Below are positions 10,298-20,480 of a DNA stretch of 64,000 nucleotides, one piece after another. The position numbers and the translations under genes were made by a program. Location: NCBI RefSeq assembly GCF_024363255.1, contig NZ_AP026070.1, positions 744,001 through 808,000 of the forward strand, written 5' to 3'. Under the pieces are notes generated by a model. The model ran no database searches and had not been told where the DNA came from. It was given only the letters and a program-made list of their open reading frames with translations. This DNA is from Shewanella sp. NFH-SH190041. GTDB taxonomy: Bacteria; Pseudomonadota; Gammaproteobacteria; Enterobacterales; Shewanellaceae. The number at the start of each line of letters is the position of its first letter. Within the stretch, counting starts at the first letter, position 1.

Positions 10298-10561
10298 GGG
10301 TCTGTTGACCTTTCAAGTTTGTTTTTGCAGCGATTTGAGGATGCTTTATACAAGGCAGAGGCTTTGATAGGTAGTTGTGCTACCTGATAAGCCGATAACG
10401 CAGTAGAAAGGCGCCTCAAACGCTGCCCGCAGGGTTCGGCTAAAAGCGTTTTACTCTTTGTTGAGCGGTTCTTGCTTAGAATAACTAGGCGACAAACCAC
10501 TCGCCGCGATTAAAACGCTTTTATCTCGAACAAAATTTAATCACGAAACGTCAACAGACCC
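10298..10561 (+). mobile_element. 264-bp MITE-like element
   Basis: The element starts GGGTCTGTTGAC and ends GTCAACAGACCC, imperfect terminal inverted repeats of about 17 bp, and is flanked by TA on both sides (10296-10297 and 10562-10563). It has no plausible transposase gene. A near-identical copy lies at 42016-42278, a decayed one at 521-731, and the same terminus opens the insertion sequence at 63724. It is therefore probably a non-autonomous derivative mobilised by that element. Confidence 0.75.
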
Positions 10562-11302
10562 TAGGATATTGAGCGTTCGCTTTAGGGCAAGCGATGTTGA
10601 GATGACGCTGCTAATATCAACCTTGATTTCGTTAAGGGCTGAACAGAGAAGTGAGTTGCTTGCATGGCGCGTAACATTGTTATTGGATGTAAGCACGCAC
10701 CAGAATGTTATTGCTAGCGTCTTATCAAACGCCATATCAAGCGCTATCTCAAAAGCCACAGTAATCCAAAGTGTAGATTTGCCTGTTTGGCTTTAATCTT
10801 GTTTTTCTATTTATTTCCCTATTTATTTCACTATACCTGTGTGTTTTAGTCGGGTTTTCAACTTGTATCACCGTGGTACAGCTTGGCTACATCAATTAAC
10901 AAATGCACGGAAAAATGGGAACGTACCCTTTATGTGATATGGGTCATTTTGTCTATAAAACATTATTCTGGCGTTGATATGCTGTGTAGATCACATAGAT
11001 GCGCTGAAATTTGAGCTTGAGCACGGAGTTTGGTTGCCATGACTGCAGCTATGGAATAACCCGCGTCAGCAAAGGATATCGGCGATATATCGATATGTCA
11101 CAGCGCATTATTTTAGCAAACTTATGCTTTTGCAGTGACTGATTTTGCTGTGTGTCATAATGTATCAGTCGTCCATGTCAATCTGTCCATATCGTCTGAC
11201 TACTGTTTTAACAGTGTTTATATCTATTATTCTGATTATTATTGGTATTATATATTGCAATATAACTATTTAATGGTTGTTTTGTGCGATATCGAATTTT
11301 AA

Positions 11303-11316
11303 GTGATCTGGATCAA
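11303..11316. promoter_or_regulatory. FNR/EtrA-like box
   Basis: GTGAT-CTGG-ATCAA differs from TTGAT-N4-ATCAA at one base. It lies 259 bp before fdhA and about 45 bp before the structured leader, which would allow a transcript start just ahead of that leader. Anaerobic control of formate dehydrogenase by FNR-type regulators is well known. Confidence 0.45.
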
Positions 11317-11349
11317 GTGTCGTAAATTGTCATTATTAGTCATTTCTCA

Positions 11350-11412
11350 GATACTCGCTGCCGCCGCAGAACATGCTGCGGTACAACGGTTCCCTGTTGT
11401 TGGTGGCGGCCA
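11350..11412 (+). ncRNA. structured 5' leader of fdhA (copy 1), possible riboswitch
   Basis: The RNA can fold as a three-way junction. An outer stem pairs GCCGCC (11360-11365) with GGCGGC (11405-11410). A second stem pairs GCAG (11366-11369) with CTGC (11376-11379). A third pairs ACAAC (11383-11387) with GTTGT (11396-11400). A leader opening with the same GATACTCGCT precedes the second fdhA. Molybdenum or tungsten cofactor sensing would be a sensible job, but I cannot assign it to a known riboswitch class by eye. Confidence 0.35.
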
Positions 11413-11574
11413 ATGCTGCACCAGCCCCGATCTATGTCGTGTGATCGGGTATGGGTATCGGACACGGTGTTTGTGATCTGCAGCGCTTTAGGCGATTGCA
11501 TATCAGAAACCTTTGTCCTTGGAGACTATTGATTGGCACTGCATGTGTATTGCCATTGATAAGGGTGATGAGTA

Positions 11575-14500
11575 ATGAACAGACGACAGTTTTTTAAACT
11601 GTGCGCAGGCGGGGCAGCAACCTCGGCTATGGCTGCGCTGGGTATGATGCCCGGCATAGCCTTTGCCGCGCCTCGCGAATTTAAATTGATACGGGCCAAA
11701 GAAACCCGTAACAACTGCTGCTACTGCTCCGTAGGCTGTGGCCTGCTGATGTATAGCCGTGGCGACATGAGCAAAAACGTGGAACATGCACTGTTCCATA
11801 TCGAAGGTGATGCTGATCATCCAGTAAGCCGTGGTGCCCTGTGTCCAAAAGGTGCCGGTCTGTTGGATTTTGTTAACAGCCCAGACCGTCTGAAGTACCC
11901 AGAGTGTCGTGCTCCTGGTGCTACTGAGTGGACTCGCATCAGCTGGCAGGACGCATTCAAGCGTATCGCCCGTTTGATGAAAGATGACCGTGATCAAAAC
12001 ATGATCACCGTTAATGAAGATGGCACTACAGTAAACCGCTGGATGACCACAGGTTTGCTGGCTGCATCTGCCCAGAGTAACGAAAACGGATTCCTGACCC
12101 AGAAGTTCTCCCGTGGTCTAGGAATGGTAGCCGTCGATACCCAGGCCCGCATCTGACACGCACCAACGGTAGCAAGTCTTGCTCCATCATTTGGTCGCGG
12201 CGCGATGACAAACCACTGGATCGACATTAAGAACGCTGATGTGATTGTGGTTATGGGCGGTAATGCCGCTGAAAACCACCCAGTAGGTTTCGGTTGGGTT
12301 ACTGAAGCAAAACAGCATAACAACGCCAAACTGGTTGTGGTTGATCCACGTTTCAACCGTAGTGCTGCTGTGGCTGATTACTATGCCCGTTTACGTTCCG
12401 GCTCTGATATTGCCTTTTTCCTGGGATTGATCCGTTATCTGATCGATACCAAGCAGGTGAACTATGAGTATGTGAAGACCTTTACCAATGCTAGCTTTAT
12501 CGTTCGCGAAGGCTTTGGTTATAAAGATGGTCTGTTCACCGGCTATGATCCTGAAACTAAGAGCTATGACACTGAGTCTTGGTTCTATGAGCTGGATGCA
12601 AACGGTTATGCCAAGGTTGATGAAACCTTAAGCCACCCACGTTGTGTATGGAACTTGCTGAAACAGCACGTTGACCGTTACACCATTGATGAAGTGGTTA
12701 ACATTACCGGTACGCCGAAAGCCCAGTACGAAAAAGTCTGTGGCATCATCGGTGAAACCCATGCCAACAACAAGGTTGCAACCTTCCTGTACGCTCTGGG
12801 TTGGACTCAGCACTCTAAAGGTGCTCAGAACATCCGCTCTATGGCAATGGTACAGTTGCTGCTGGGTAACATTGGTGTGTTGGGTGGCGGTGTTAACGCT
12901 CTGCGTGGTCACTCTAACATTCAGGGTATTACCGATATGGGTCTGTTGGCGCAGAACCTGCCAGGTTACCTGAAGCTGCCAAATGATAAAGACGTTGATC
13001 TGCGTGCTCACTTGAAGCACAACACCCCAGCTGCACTGCGTCCGGGACAGACCAATTACTGGAGTAACTATCCTAAGTTCTTCGTGTCTTTGATGAAATC
13101 ATTCTGGGGTGCAAACGCTACCGCAGCCAATGACTTCGGCTATAACTGGATGCCTAAATGGGATGAGCAGTATGACATACTGCGTTATTTCCAGATGATG
13201 AAAGACGGCAAGGTTAATGGCTATTTTATTCAGGGCTTTAACGTTTTGGCTTCACTGCCAAACAAAGCCAAGACTCTGGATGCACTGTCTAAGCTGAAAT
13301 TCATGGTCGTGCTGGATCCGCTGGCTGTAGAAACTGCAACTTTCTGGCGCAATAAGAAGCTGTTCAACGAAGTTGATTCTGCCAATATCAAGACCGAAGT
13401 GTTCCGTCTGCCTACTGGCTGTTTTGCCGAAGAAGAAGGCACTATCGTGAACTCTGGCCGTTGGATGCAGTGGCACTATAAGGGTGCTGCAGCGCCTGAG
13501 GAAGCCATGAGTGATGGTGAAATCTGGTCCGGTATTCTGCATGAGCTTAAAGCCCTGTATGCCAAAGAAGGTGGTGTACTGCCAGAAGCGGTTGAAGCAA
13601 TTGACTGGAACTATGTTGATCCGCACAACCCACGTGCTGATGAACTGGCTAAAGAACTGAACGGTAAAGATCTGATCACTGGTAAGCAGCTGTCCAGTTT
13701 TGCCCAGCTGAAAGCTGACGGTACTACATCAAGTGGTTGCTGGATCTACACAGGCTCTTGGACTGAAGCCGGTAACATGATGGCTCGCCGTGATAACTCA
13801 GATCCATCTGGTAAGGGTATTACCCCTAACTGGTCATTTGCATGGCCGCTGAACCGCCGGATTCTGTATAACCGTGCTTCTGCCGATATCAATGGTCAGC
13901 CATGGGATAAAGACCGCACCCTGATGCAGTGGAAACACGGCAAGTGGACCGGTATCGACGTGCCTGACTTCAATGCCAAGTTGGATCCGGTTGCCAGTGC
14001 TAAGACAGGTTTCCTGATGAACCCTGAAGGTACCGGTCGCCTGTTCTGTACCCGTCTGATGAAAGATGGTCCATTCCCAGAGCATTATGAACCGTTTGAA
14101 ACGCCAATCGGTACTAACCCAATGCACCCGGAAGTGGTACAGAACCCAGCAGCCCGTATTTTTGCTGATGACGCTGCCCAGATCGGTGATTTTAAAGAAT
14201 TCCCATATGTGGGAACCACTTATCACCTGACTGAGCACTTCAACAACTGGACTACCCATGCGCGTCTGAACGCCATTGCTCAGCCTCAGCACTTCATCGA
14301 AATGGATGAACAGCTGGCTGCTGAAAAAGGCATTAAGAACGGTGACTGGGTCAAGGTAAGCTCAAAACGTAGCTATATCGTGACCAAAGCCATGGTAACC
14401 AAGCGGATGCAGCCTGTCATGGTGAATGGCAAGCAGGTACATACCATTGGTATTCCACTGCACGCCAACTATGAAGGTCTGACCCGGGAAGCGTATGAGA

Positions 14501-14595
14501 TTAATGCTCTGACGCCAGTTGTGGGCGATGCCAACAGCCAGACTCCTGAGTACAAGGCATTTTTGGTTAACATTGAAAAAGCAGAGGGGCTGTAA
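11575..14595 (+). CDS. fdhA: formate dehydrogenase alpha subunit, selenoprotein (copy 1)
   Basis: The molybdopterin-containing catalytic subunit oxidises formate to CO2 in the periplasm. The reading frame runs through a TGA at 12154-12156, read as selenocysteine (context ARI-U-HAPTVASLAPSFGRG), giving about 1006 residues. Without it the gene would look like two ORFs, 11575-12156 and 12205-14595. The N-terminus has a twin-arginine signal (NRRQFFK) ending at AFA. Residues near 45-90 hold the [4Fe-4S] motif C-x2-C-x3-C...C (CCYCSVGC, GALCPKG). It is followed three bases later by fdhB. The product is close to E. coli FdnG/FdoG, and a hairpin right after the TGA supports recoding. Confidence 0.95.
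12157..12194 (+). promoter_or_regulatory. bacterial SECIS element (copy 1)
   Basis: Directly after the TGA, GG (12168-12169) and AGCA (12171-12174) pair with TGCT (12180-12183) and CC, with a bulged T at 12170 and apical loop AGTCT. E. coli fdhF/fdnG SECIS hairpins have the same bulged U and a GGUCU loop, the SelB contact site. The lower stem (ACCAA with TTTGGT) is weaker. Confidence 0.85.
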
Positions 14596-14598
14596 TCC

Positions 14599-15483
14599 AT
14601 GTCAGCAAGAGACATTATCATGCGCTCAGGCACCTCTGAGCTGACCCCAGCCGCCCAGGCTCGCCACGCAGTGGCACCTGTGGCCAAGCTGTTTGACGCT
14701 ACCAAATGTACCGGCTGTAAAGGCTGTCAGGTAGCCTGCAGTGAGTGGAACGACCTGCGTGCCCCTGTGGGCACCTTCCAGGGCAGTTACCAAAACCCAA
14801 TGGAGCTGTCATCTGAGTGTTGGACTCTGATGCAGTTCCATGAAGTGATGGATGACGACAAGTTCAGCTGGAACTTCACCCACACAGCTTGTATGCACTG
14901 TGGTGACCCATCTTGTCTGAAGGCTTGTTCTACTGCCGGCGCCATTATCAAGCGTGCTGACGGTACCGTGGACTTTGATGCCGACAAGTGTATTGGCTGT
15001 GGTTACTGTGTCACTGCTTGTCCATTTGACGTACCAAAACTGTCCCCTGTAGACCACAAGGCGTATAAGTGCACCATGTGTGCCGACCGTCTGGCTGCGG
15101 GCATGGAGCCTTCCTGCGTGAAGACTTGTGTGACTGGTGCACTGAAGTTCGGTACCAAGGAAGACATGCTGTTTACTGCGCAGCAGCGGATTAAACAGCT
15201 GCATGCTGAAGGCCATACCAAAGCAGGTATCTATGATCCTGCAGGTGTAAACGGTACTGGCATGATCATGATTCTGAAGGATATCACTAAGCCTGAAGAA
15301 TACGGTCTGCCAAAAGACCCACAGGTCAGCACACCTAATACCCTGAAACAGGACTGGATTAAGCCTCTGGGCGCCGCCGGTATTCTGGGTCTGGCTGCTG
15401 TTGCTGTGATCCACCGCATTGCTGTGGGCCGCAACGTTGTGGAAGAGGAAGAGTCCTCTTCTGACAAAGCAGATAAGGAGTAA
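14599..15483 (+). CDS. fdhB: formate dehydrogenase beta (iron-sulfur) subunit, copy 1
   Basis: This 294-residue ferredoxin-like subunit carries electrons from FdhA to the membrane cytochrome. Four cysteine clusters fit four [4Fe-4S] centres: CTGCKGCQVAC, CMHCGDPSCLKAC, CIGCGYCVTAC and CTMC...CVKTC. A single hydrophobic helix near residues 255-275 (AAGILGLAAVAVIHRIAVG) anchors the protein, as in FdnH. It begins three bases after fdhA and ends three bases before fdhC, so all are in one transcript. It probably crosses with FdhA through the Tat system, having no signal peptide of its own. Confidence 0.93.
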   Translation: MSARDIIMRSGTSELTPAAQARHAVAPVAKLFDATKCTGCKGCQVACSEWNDLRAPVGTFQGSYQNPMELSSECWTLMQFHEVMDDDKFSWNFTHTACMHCGDPSCLKACSTAGAIIKRADGTVDFDADKCIGCGYCVTACPFDVPKLSPVDHKAYKCTMCADRLAAGMEPSCVKTCVTGALKFGTKEDMLFTAQQRIKQLHAEGHTKAGIYDPAGVNGTGMIMILKDITKPEEYGLPKDPQVSTPNTLKQDWIKPLGAAGILGLAAVAVIHRIAVGRNVVEEEESSSDKADKE

Positions 15484-15486
15484 GTC

Positions 15487-16125
15487 ATGGAAAAACAGCA
15501 AATGATTACCCGTCACAAGTTGGCCGGTCGTCTGTGTCACTGGTTTATTGTGGCTACCGGCCTGTTCACTTTCTTGACCGGTTTCTCCTTCCTGTATCAG
15601 TCATTCCAGTGGCTGGGGTTCATTTCCGGTACCCCACAACTGGCCCGTGTGCTGCACCCATTTGTGGGTCTGGCCATGTGTGTTGCGCTGATGCTGATGC
15701 TGTCCCGTTACTATGGCCACAATAAGTGGATCAAAGGTGACTTTAAGTGGCTGCTGAGCGTGAAGGAAGTATTGCTGCAAAATGAGGACAAAATTCCTCC
15801 TGCCGGTCATTACAATGCCGGTCAGAAGATGTTGTTCCGTATGTTTGTGGTATGTGGTCTGGGCTTGATCATCTCTGGCTTTATCATGTGGCAGCCTTAC
15901 TTTGCGCCTCACTTTAGCGCGGCGACCGTGCAGTGGGCCGTAATGTGTCACGCAGTATTTGCCCTGATTATGGCCTTAGGTCTGATCGTGCATGTTTGGA
16001 TGGCAGCTTGGATTGAAGGCTCTATCACCGGCATGCTCTATGGCAAAGTTAGCCGTGCATGGTTGCATAAGCACCATCCACTGGCGTTGAAAGAAATCGA
16101 CGAAAACTCTCAGGAAACTCATTGA
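15487..16125 (+). CDS. fdhC: formate dehydrogenase gamma subunit, cytochrome b556 (copy 1)
   Basis: An integral membrane di-haem cytochrome of 212 residues that passes electrons from FdhB to menaquinone. About four transmembrane helices are visible, with histidines in the first (KLAGRLCHWFIVATG), second (VLHPFVG) and last helices (MCHAVFALIMALGLIVHVW), the usual haem ligands of the FdnI family. It is spaced three bases from fdhB, and its stop is followed one base later by the fdhE start. Confidence 0.92.
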   Translation: MEKQQMITRHKLAGRLCHWFIVATGLFTFLTGFSFLYQSFQWLGFISGTPQLARVLHPFVGLAMCVALMLMLSRYYGHNKWIKGDFKWLLSVKEVLLQNEDKIPPAGHYNAGQKMLFRMFVVCGLGLIISGFIMWQPYFAPHFSAATVQWAVMCHAVFALIMALGLIVHVWMAAWIEGSITGMLYGKVSRAWLHKHHPLALKEIDENSQETH

Positions 16126-16126
16126 T

Positions 16127-17032
16127 ATGACTGAAGCAAGCTCCCAAGCTGGGCAACTGAATCCGCCTAGCCTGGCTATCGTGTCGGTAATCGCAGCCGA
16201 TCCGGCTAAACTGTACCGCCGCCGCGCACAGCGTATTGCTGCGGTGAAGCAGGACAGTCAGATCGCTGACTACCTGCTGATGCTGGAGCAATTGGTACTG
16301 ACCCAAGCAGATATCGCTGCCAACGGGGAGTTCGGCCCTGTGCCTGAATATACCCCAGGTGAAGAAATGCCTTTCTCACTGGCGCACTTTGGGGAAGACA
16401 GATGCTGGCAGGGAGTCTTGCTTGAGTTGATCGCAGGTCTTCAGCCTCGGGTGTCTACCGAGGTCGCCGATGTGCTGAGCCGCCTTGGCCGTGAAGATGG
16501 CGCCCAGCTGCAACAGTGGGCCGCTGCGCTGCGCAATGGGAAGTTCTCTGCCGTACCTGGCGAATACAGCCTGTTTATTTGGGCTGCACTGTCGCTGTAC
16601 TGGTCCCATTGGGCACCTATGGTGATCCCTTCTTTGAAGGTAGAGCTGATGGCCCATAAGGAACTCTGCCCAGTTTGTGGCAGTCACCCTGTGGCCAGTG
16701 TGGTGGTGGATAAGCCGCGTAAAGGTCTGCGTTATCTGCATTGCAGCATGTGTGAGAGTCAGTGGCATTTAGTCCGGGCTAATTGCACTCGCTGCCATGA
16801 AGACGATGGGATTTACCTCTGGGCTGAGCAGGAGAAAGATGCTGCAGTGCGTATCGAAAGCTGCGATCACTGTAAAGGCTATACCAAGATGATGTTTACT
16901 GATCTGCACCCGGATCTGGACGCGCCAGTGGATGATTTACTGACACTGCATTACGACCAGTATCTGGCGGAGCAGGGCTTTAAACCCACTACGGTTAACC
17001 CTTTCCTGCTGGTACATGAGGATGCTGAGTAA
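16127..17032 (+). CDS. fdhE: FdhE formate dehydrogenase accessory protein (copy 1)
   Basis: A cytoplasmic maturation factor of 301 residues that binds formate dehydrogenase before export; E. coli FdhE is a rubredoxin-like iron protein. The C-terminal half has the family's CxxC pairs: CPVCGSHPVAS, CSMCES, CTRC and CDHCKGY. It begins one base after fdhC ends, and a strong terminator follows it, so it closes the fdhABCE transcript. It is clearly different in sequence from copy 2 at 26771, although the zinc/iron motifs are preserved in both. Confidence 0.92.
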   Translation: MTEASSQAGQLNPPSLAIVSVIAADPAKLYRRRAQRIAAVKQDSQIADYLLMLEQLVLTQADIAANGEFGPVPEYTPGEEMPFSLAHFGEDRCWQGVLLELIAGLQPRVSTEVADVLSRLGREDGAQLQQWAAALRNGKFSAVPGEYSLFIWAALSLYWSHWAPMVIPSLKVELMAHKELCPVCGSHPVASVVVDKPRKGLRYLHCSMCESQWHLVRANCTRCHEDDGIYLWAEQEKDAAVRIESCDHCKGYTKMMFTDLHPDLDAPVDDLLTLHYDQYLAEQGFKPTTVNPFLLVHEDAE

Positions 17033-17049
17033 GCACGATTGAACCAATG

Positions 17050-17080
17050 GCGGACAGCAGTTTGCTGTCCGCTTTTTTTC
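17050..17080 (+). terminator. terminator after fdhE (copy 1)
   Basis: GCGGACAGC pairs with GCTGTCCGC (9 bp, loop AGTTT) followed by seven Ts. It separates the structural operon from selAB. Confidence 0.9.
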
Positions 17081-17114
17081 GTTTTTCCGCTGGAAACTGA
17101 GTAAGTAAAGACCC

Positions 17115-18560
17115 ATGACTCAAGCTATCAATACCCAACAGGCGCTGTACCGTGCCCTACCGGCTATGGACACGCTGTTGCTGATACCTCAAGTGATTGG
17201 CCTTAGCCGTCAATATGGCGCGGCATTTGTGAAGAACACACTGACCGGGCTACTAAATCAAGCCCGGCAGCAGATTGCCAAGCAGCATTCATTACCACAC
17301 TGGTGCCTTGACCAAACCGCGTTGGTTGACTGGTTAACGCAGCAACTCCAGCTGCAAAGCCGTCACAGTATGACGCCAGTGATGAACCTATCCGGCACTG
17401 TGTTGCACACTAACTTAGGCCGCAGTCAGCTCAGTGAAGCGGCGATTACGGCAGTAACCGATGTGATGCGTTATCCGGTGCCGCTGGAATTTGATATGGG
17501 CGCCGGTAAACGGGGCCACAGAGACAGTCGCATCAGTGAGCTGGTGCATGAGCTCACTGGTGCGCAGGCTTGCTGTGTGGTGAATAACAATGCTGCCGCG
17601 GTACTGTTAATGCTGGCGGCTGTGGCACCGGGCAAAGAGGTGATTGTCTCCCGGGGGGAGCTGGTGGAAATTGGCGGCGCTTTTCGTATTCCGGACATTA
17701 TGGCGCAGGCCGGTTGCAAGCTGGTTGAAGTGGGCTGCACCAATCGCACTCACCTTAAGGACTATGCTGCCGCCATTACCGACAATACCGCCGCGATTAT
17801 GAAGGTGCACACCAGTAACTACCATATCAGTGGCTTTACCGCTGCGGTCAGTGAGGCTGAGCTGGCGGGGTTATGCCAAGCGCGGGGGGTGGCACTGATA
17901 TCGGATTTAGGCAGTGGCGCATTAACGGATTTAGCCCGCTTTGGGCTGGACAGTGAACCGATGCCGCAACAGATGCTCAACGGCGGGGTGGATTTGGTCA
18001 GTTTTTCAGGGGATAAGCTGCTGGGCGGGCCACAAGCTGGTTTAGTGGTTGGGCAACAAGCGCTAATCGACAAGCTGCAATCCCATCCGCTTAAGCGGGC
18101 GCTGCGCTGTGACAAGATGACCCTGGCGGCACTGGAAGCCACTTTACTGGCTTACCGTAACCCAGAAACATTAGACAATGAACTGCCGATGCTGCGCAAA
18201 TTAGCGCGGCCAGTGCCGGAGCTTAATGCCGTAGGCGAGTGGTTATTGGCGCAATGTCGCGCGCTACATCAGTACTTTTCTATCACGCTAACCCCGTGTG
18301 AGACTCAGGTGGGCAGCGGCTCACAACCCCATGTGCTGTTACCGTCAGTGGCGCTGTGTTTCAGCCCTAAAGAGGATAATAGCGGCCCGGGTGTGAGAGC
18401 TCTGGAGCAATGTTTTAAAGCGGCAACAGTATCTGTGATCGGCCGGATATCGGCCAACCGTTTGTGGTTGGATTTGCGCGGCTGTGATGATGATGCTGCG
18501 CTGGGACGAGTTATCGCCACACTGGATGCGGCCCTGAGCCGGGGAGAGATTAGCCTGTGA
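17115..18560 (+). CDS. selA: selenocysteine synthase (copy 1)
   Basis: SelA converts seryl-tRNA(Sec) to selenocysteyl-tRNA(Sec) with selenophosphate. The 481-residue product belongs to the PLP fold-type I family; the PLP lysine lies in SFSGDKLLGGPQAG, and the core ARG-rich and VVNNNAAAVLL segments are typical. Its stop overlaps the selB start (GTGA), so the two are translationally coupled. Residues of about 77-367 are nearly identical to copy 2, with three amino-acid differences seen, and the DNA is almost identical too. The first 76 residues and the C-terminal 110 are strongly diverged. That mosaic suggests gene conversion rather than selection alone. Confidence 0.95.
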   Translation: MTQAINTQQALYRALPAMDTLLLIPQVIGLSRQYGAAFVKNTLTGLLNQARQQIAKQHSLPHWCLDQTALVDWLTQQLQLQSRHSMTPVMNLSGTVLHTNLGRSQLSEAAITAVTDVMRYPVPLEFDMGAGKRGHRDSRISELVHELTGAQACCVVNNNAAAVLLMLAAVAPGKEVIVSRGELVEIGGAFRIPDIMAQAGCKLVEVGCTNRTHLKDYAAAITDNTAAIMKVHTSNYHISGFTAAVSEAELAGLCQARGVALISDLGSGALTDLARFGLDSEPMPQQMLNGGVDLVSFSGDKLLGGPQAGLVVGQQALIDKLQSHPLKRALRCDKMTLAALEATLLAYRNPETLDNELPMLRKLARPVPELNAVGEWLLAQCRALHQYFSITLTPCETQVGSGSQPHVLLPSVALCFSPKEDNSGPGVRALEQCFKAATVSVIGRISANRLWLDLRGCDDDAALGRVIATLDAALSRGEISL

Positions 18561-20467
18561 TTATTGTGACTGCCGGTCATGTTGACCATGGTAAAACCAG
18601 CCTGTTGCAGGCGCTGACCGGAACAGACGCAGACCGTCTGCCAGAGGAAAAGCGCCGGGGGATGACGATCGATCTGGGTTATGCCTTTATGGACATTAAC
18701 CGGGATCAACGGCTGGCTTTTATCGATGTGCCGGGCCATGAAAAATTTATCAACAATATGCTCTGTGGTATCAGCCATGCCCGCCATGCCATGCTGGTGG
18801 TGGCCTGTGATGATGGGGTGATGCCCCAAACCCAGGAGCATTTGCAGATCCTCTCATTGCTGGAGCTGGAAACGCTAACACTGGTATTGACTAAATGTGA
18901 TCGGGTAGAGCCTGCGCGCATTGCCGCAGTGGATGCCCAGTTGGATCACTTGTTAGCCGGTTTTCCGGCGCTGTCAGGTGCAGTAACAGAGCGATTTGCC
19001 GTGTCATCCCTCTCTGGGGTGGGCATTGAGGATTTAAAACACTATTTATGTGGGCTTGCGCGGCAGGAGCTGGCGCATCAAGGCGGTGACTGCCGCAGTT
19101 TTCGGATGAACATCGACCGAGCATTTACCGTAAAAGGGGCAGGCTTGGTGGTGACCGGAACGGTGATCAGCGGTGAAGTGGGGTTGGGGAACACGCTTTA
19201 TTGTAGTGGACAGAAACAGCCTTTGAGAGTACGGGGGGTACATGCTCAGGGGCAGCTGAGGGAGCAGGGCCGCGCAGGGGAGCGTGTGGCACTGAATCTT
19301 ACCGGCGGCAGTCACCACCATACCCCACAGCGGGGCGACTGGCTTAGCGCATTAGCACAGCCCGAGCCTTGTGAACGCGTTACTGTTGTGTATCAGGGGG
19401 AGTATCCGCCTAAGCATTGGCAAAGCGCGCATTTTCATCATGGTGCGAATCACACCACAGGCCATATTGGTTATTTGAGTGCCCTAGATAACGGGGCTCA
19501 TTTGCTGGAATTAGTGCTGGATAAGCCTTGGTTACTGGCTTGTCGAGATTTGATTGTTATCCGTGATGCCGGTGGTAAGCAGACATTGGGCGGCGCGCGG
19601 GTTATCGAGCTTAATCCGCCAGCCCGTGGCAAGCGTAAACCGGAACGTTTGACGCAGCTGAGTGCTTTGGCTGAGTGCAGCACAGCGTCGGCGGCCTTGG
19701 CACAGCGACTGATGGATAATGTGGTCAGTGAGCCAGATTTCTGTTGGGACTGGCAACTGTCGCCACAAGCTGCTGAGGCGCTGGTATATGGGCTGCAGGA
19801 AAGCGGTATTGTGCTGAACCGGGTAGCAGACTATTTGGTCGGCGATAAGCCAGTCGCTGCGCTGACAGCGCGCTTATTAGGGCTATTAAATCAATACCAT
19901 GATGCTCATCCTGATGAGTTAGGTTTGGCACGGCCGCGATTAGGGCGGATGCTGCAGGCAAAAATGCCACAGGAAGTGCTGGATTTTGCTCTGAATAGCT
20001 TGCTTGAGCAGGGTGAGCTACAGCAACAGCGTGGGCTGCTACACCTGCCCAGACACCAAATTAGCCTGACTGCCGCAGAGACCGCATTGTGGCAACGGAT
20101 GCAGACACAGATGCAAGCTGATCCTCAGCCCTTATGGGTGACGGATTTTGCCACTGAGCTGGGTGAGGATGCCGCGGTGATCCGACCGCTGTGTTACAAG
20201 CTGGTGCAGCTAGGTTATCTCACCGCCGTGGTGCGGGATAGATACTTGGCCACTGAGCAGGTATATGGTTATGCCGCGCTGATCCGTCACTATTTGGCGA
20301 GCCATGATGCGCTGGAAACCGCTGCATTTCGTCAGCTGATTAATCTGGGCCGTAAAGTCAGTATTCAAGTGTTAGAAATGTTTGATAAGAGTGGATTTAC
20401 CCGCCGTAAATTTCAGTCTAATGCCAGAACATTGCGGGATGAGAATCTGTTTATCAGCGAAGAGTAG
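18557..20467 (+). CDS. selB: selenocysteine-specific elongation factor (copy 1)
   Basis: SelB is an EF-Tu-like GTPase that delivers Sec-tRNA(Sec) to UGA codons by binding the SECIS hairpin. The G-domain shows GHVDHGKTS (G1), GMTIDLGY (G2), DVPGHEKF (G3) and TKCD (G4). The C-terminal winged-helix repeats (from about residue 390) bind the mRNA hairpin and end KSGFTRRKF. The start is GTG overlapping selA; copy 2 uses ATG. The 636-residue length matches E. coli SelB (614). The 5' end of the gene is very similar to copy 2 at DNA level; the rest is much more diverged. Confidence 0.95.
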   Translation: MIIVTAGHVDHGKTSLLQALTGTDADRLPEEKRRGMTIDLGYAFMDINRDQRLAFIDVPGHEKFINNMLCGISHARHAMLVVACDDGVMPQTQEHLQILSLLELETLTLVLTKCDRVEPARIAAVDAQLDHLLAGFPALSGAVTERFAVSSLSGVGIEDLKHYLCGLARQELAHQGGDCRSFRMNIDRAFTVKGAGLVVTGTVISGEVGLGNTLYCSGQKQPLRVRGVHAQGQLREQGRAGERVALNLTGGSHHHTPQRGDWLSALAQPEPCERVTVVYQGEYPPKHWQSAHFHHGANHTTGHIGYLSALDNGAHLLELVLDKPWLLACRDLIVIRDAGGKQTLGGARVIELNPPARGKRKPERLTQLSALAECSTASAALAQRLMDNVVSEPDFCWDWQLSPQAAEALVYGLQESGIVLNRVADYLVGDKPVAALTARLLGLLNQYHDAHPDELGLARPRLGRMLQAKMPQEVLDFALNSLLEQGELQQQRGLLHLPRHQISLTAAETALWQRMQTQMQADPQPLWVTDFATELGEDAAVIRPLCYKLVQLGYLTAVVRDRYLATEQVYGYAALIRHYLASHDALETAAFRQLINLGRKVSIQVLEMFDKSGFTRRKFQSNARTLRDENLFISEE

Positions 20468-20480
20468 TCATGTGGGAATT

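Larger units (their letters stand above)
10562..11574. promoter_or_regulatory. gene-free upstream region of the first formate dehydrogenase operon
   Basis: About 1 kb with no convincing gene; short open frames on both strands near 10540-10796 look random. Candidate control elements are a CRP-like half-good site at 10933-10948 (TGTGA-N6-TCATT), an FNR-like box at 11303-11316 and a structured leader at 11350-11412. The sequence around 11325-11358 resembles that upstream of the second operon (about 22040-22073), including a shared GATACTCGCT. Confidence 0.4.

Noticed and set aside
10541..10796. Short frames on both strands next to the MITE
   Set aside because: They overlap each other on opposite strands and partly enter the MITE; no family or ribosome site is seen.
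12154..12204. TGA in fdhA read as a nonsense mutation or frameshift
   Set aside because: The frame continues unchanged after the TGA, a SECIS hairpin follows at once, and selA, selB and selC are adjacent. The same occurs in copy 2 (22764).
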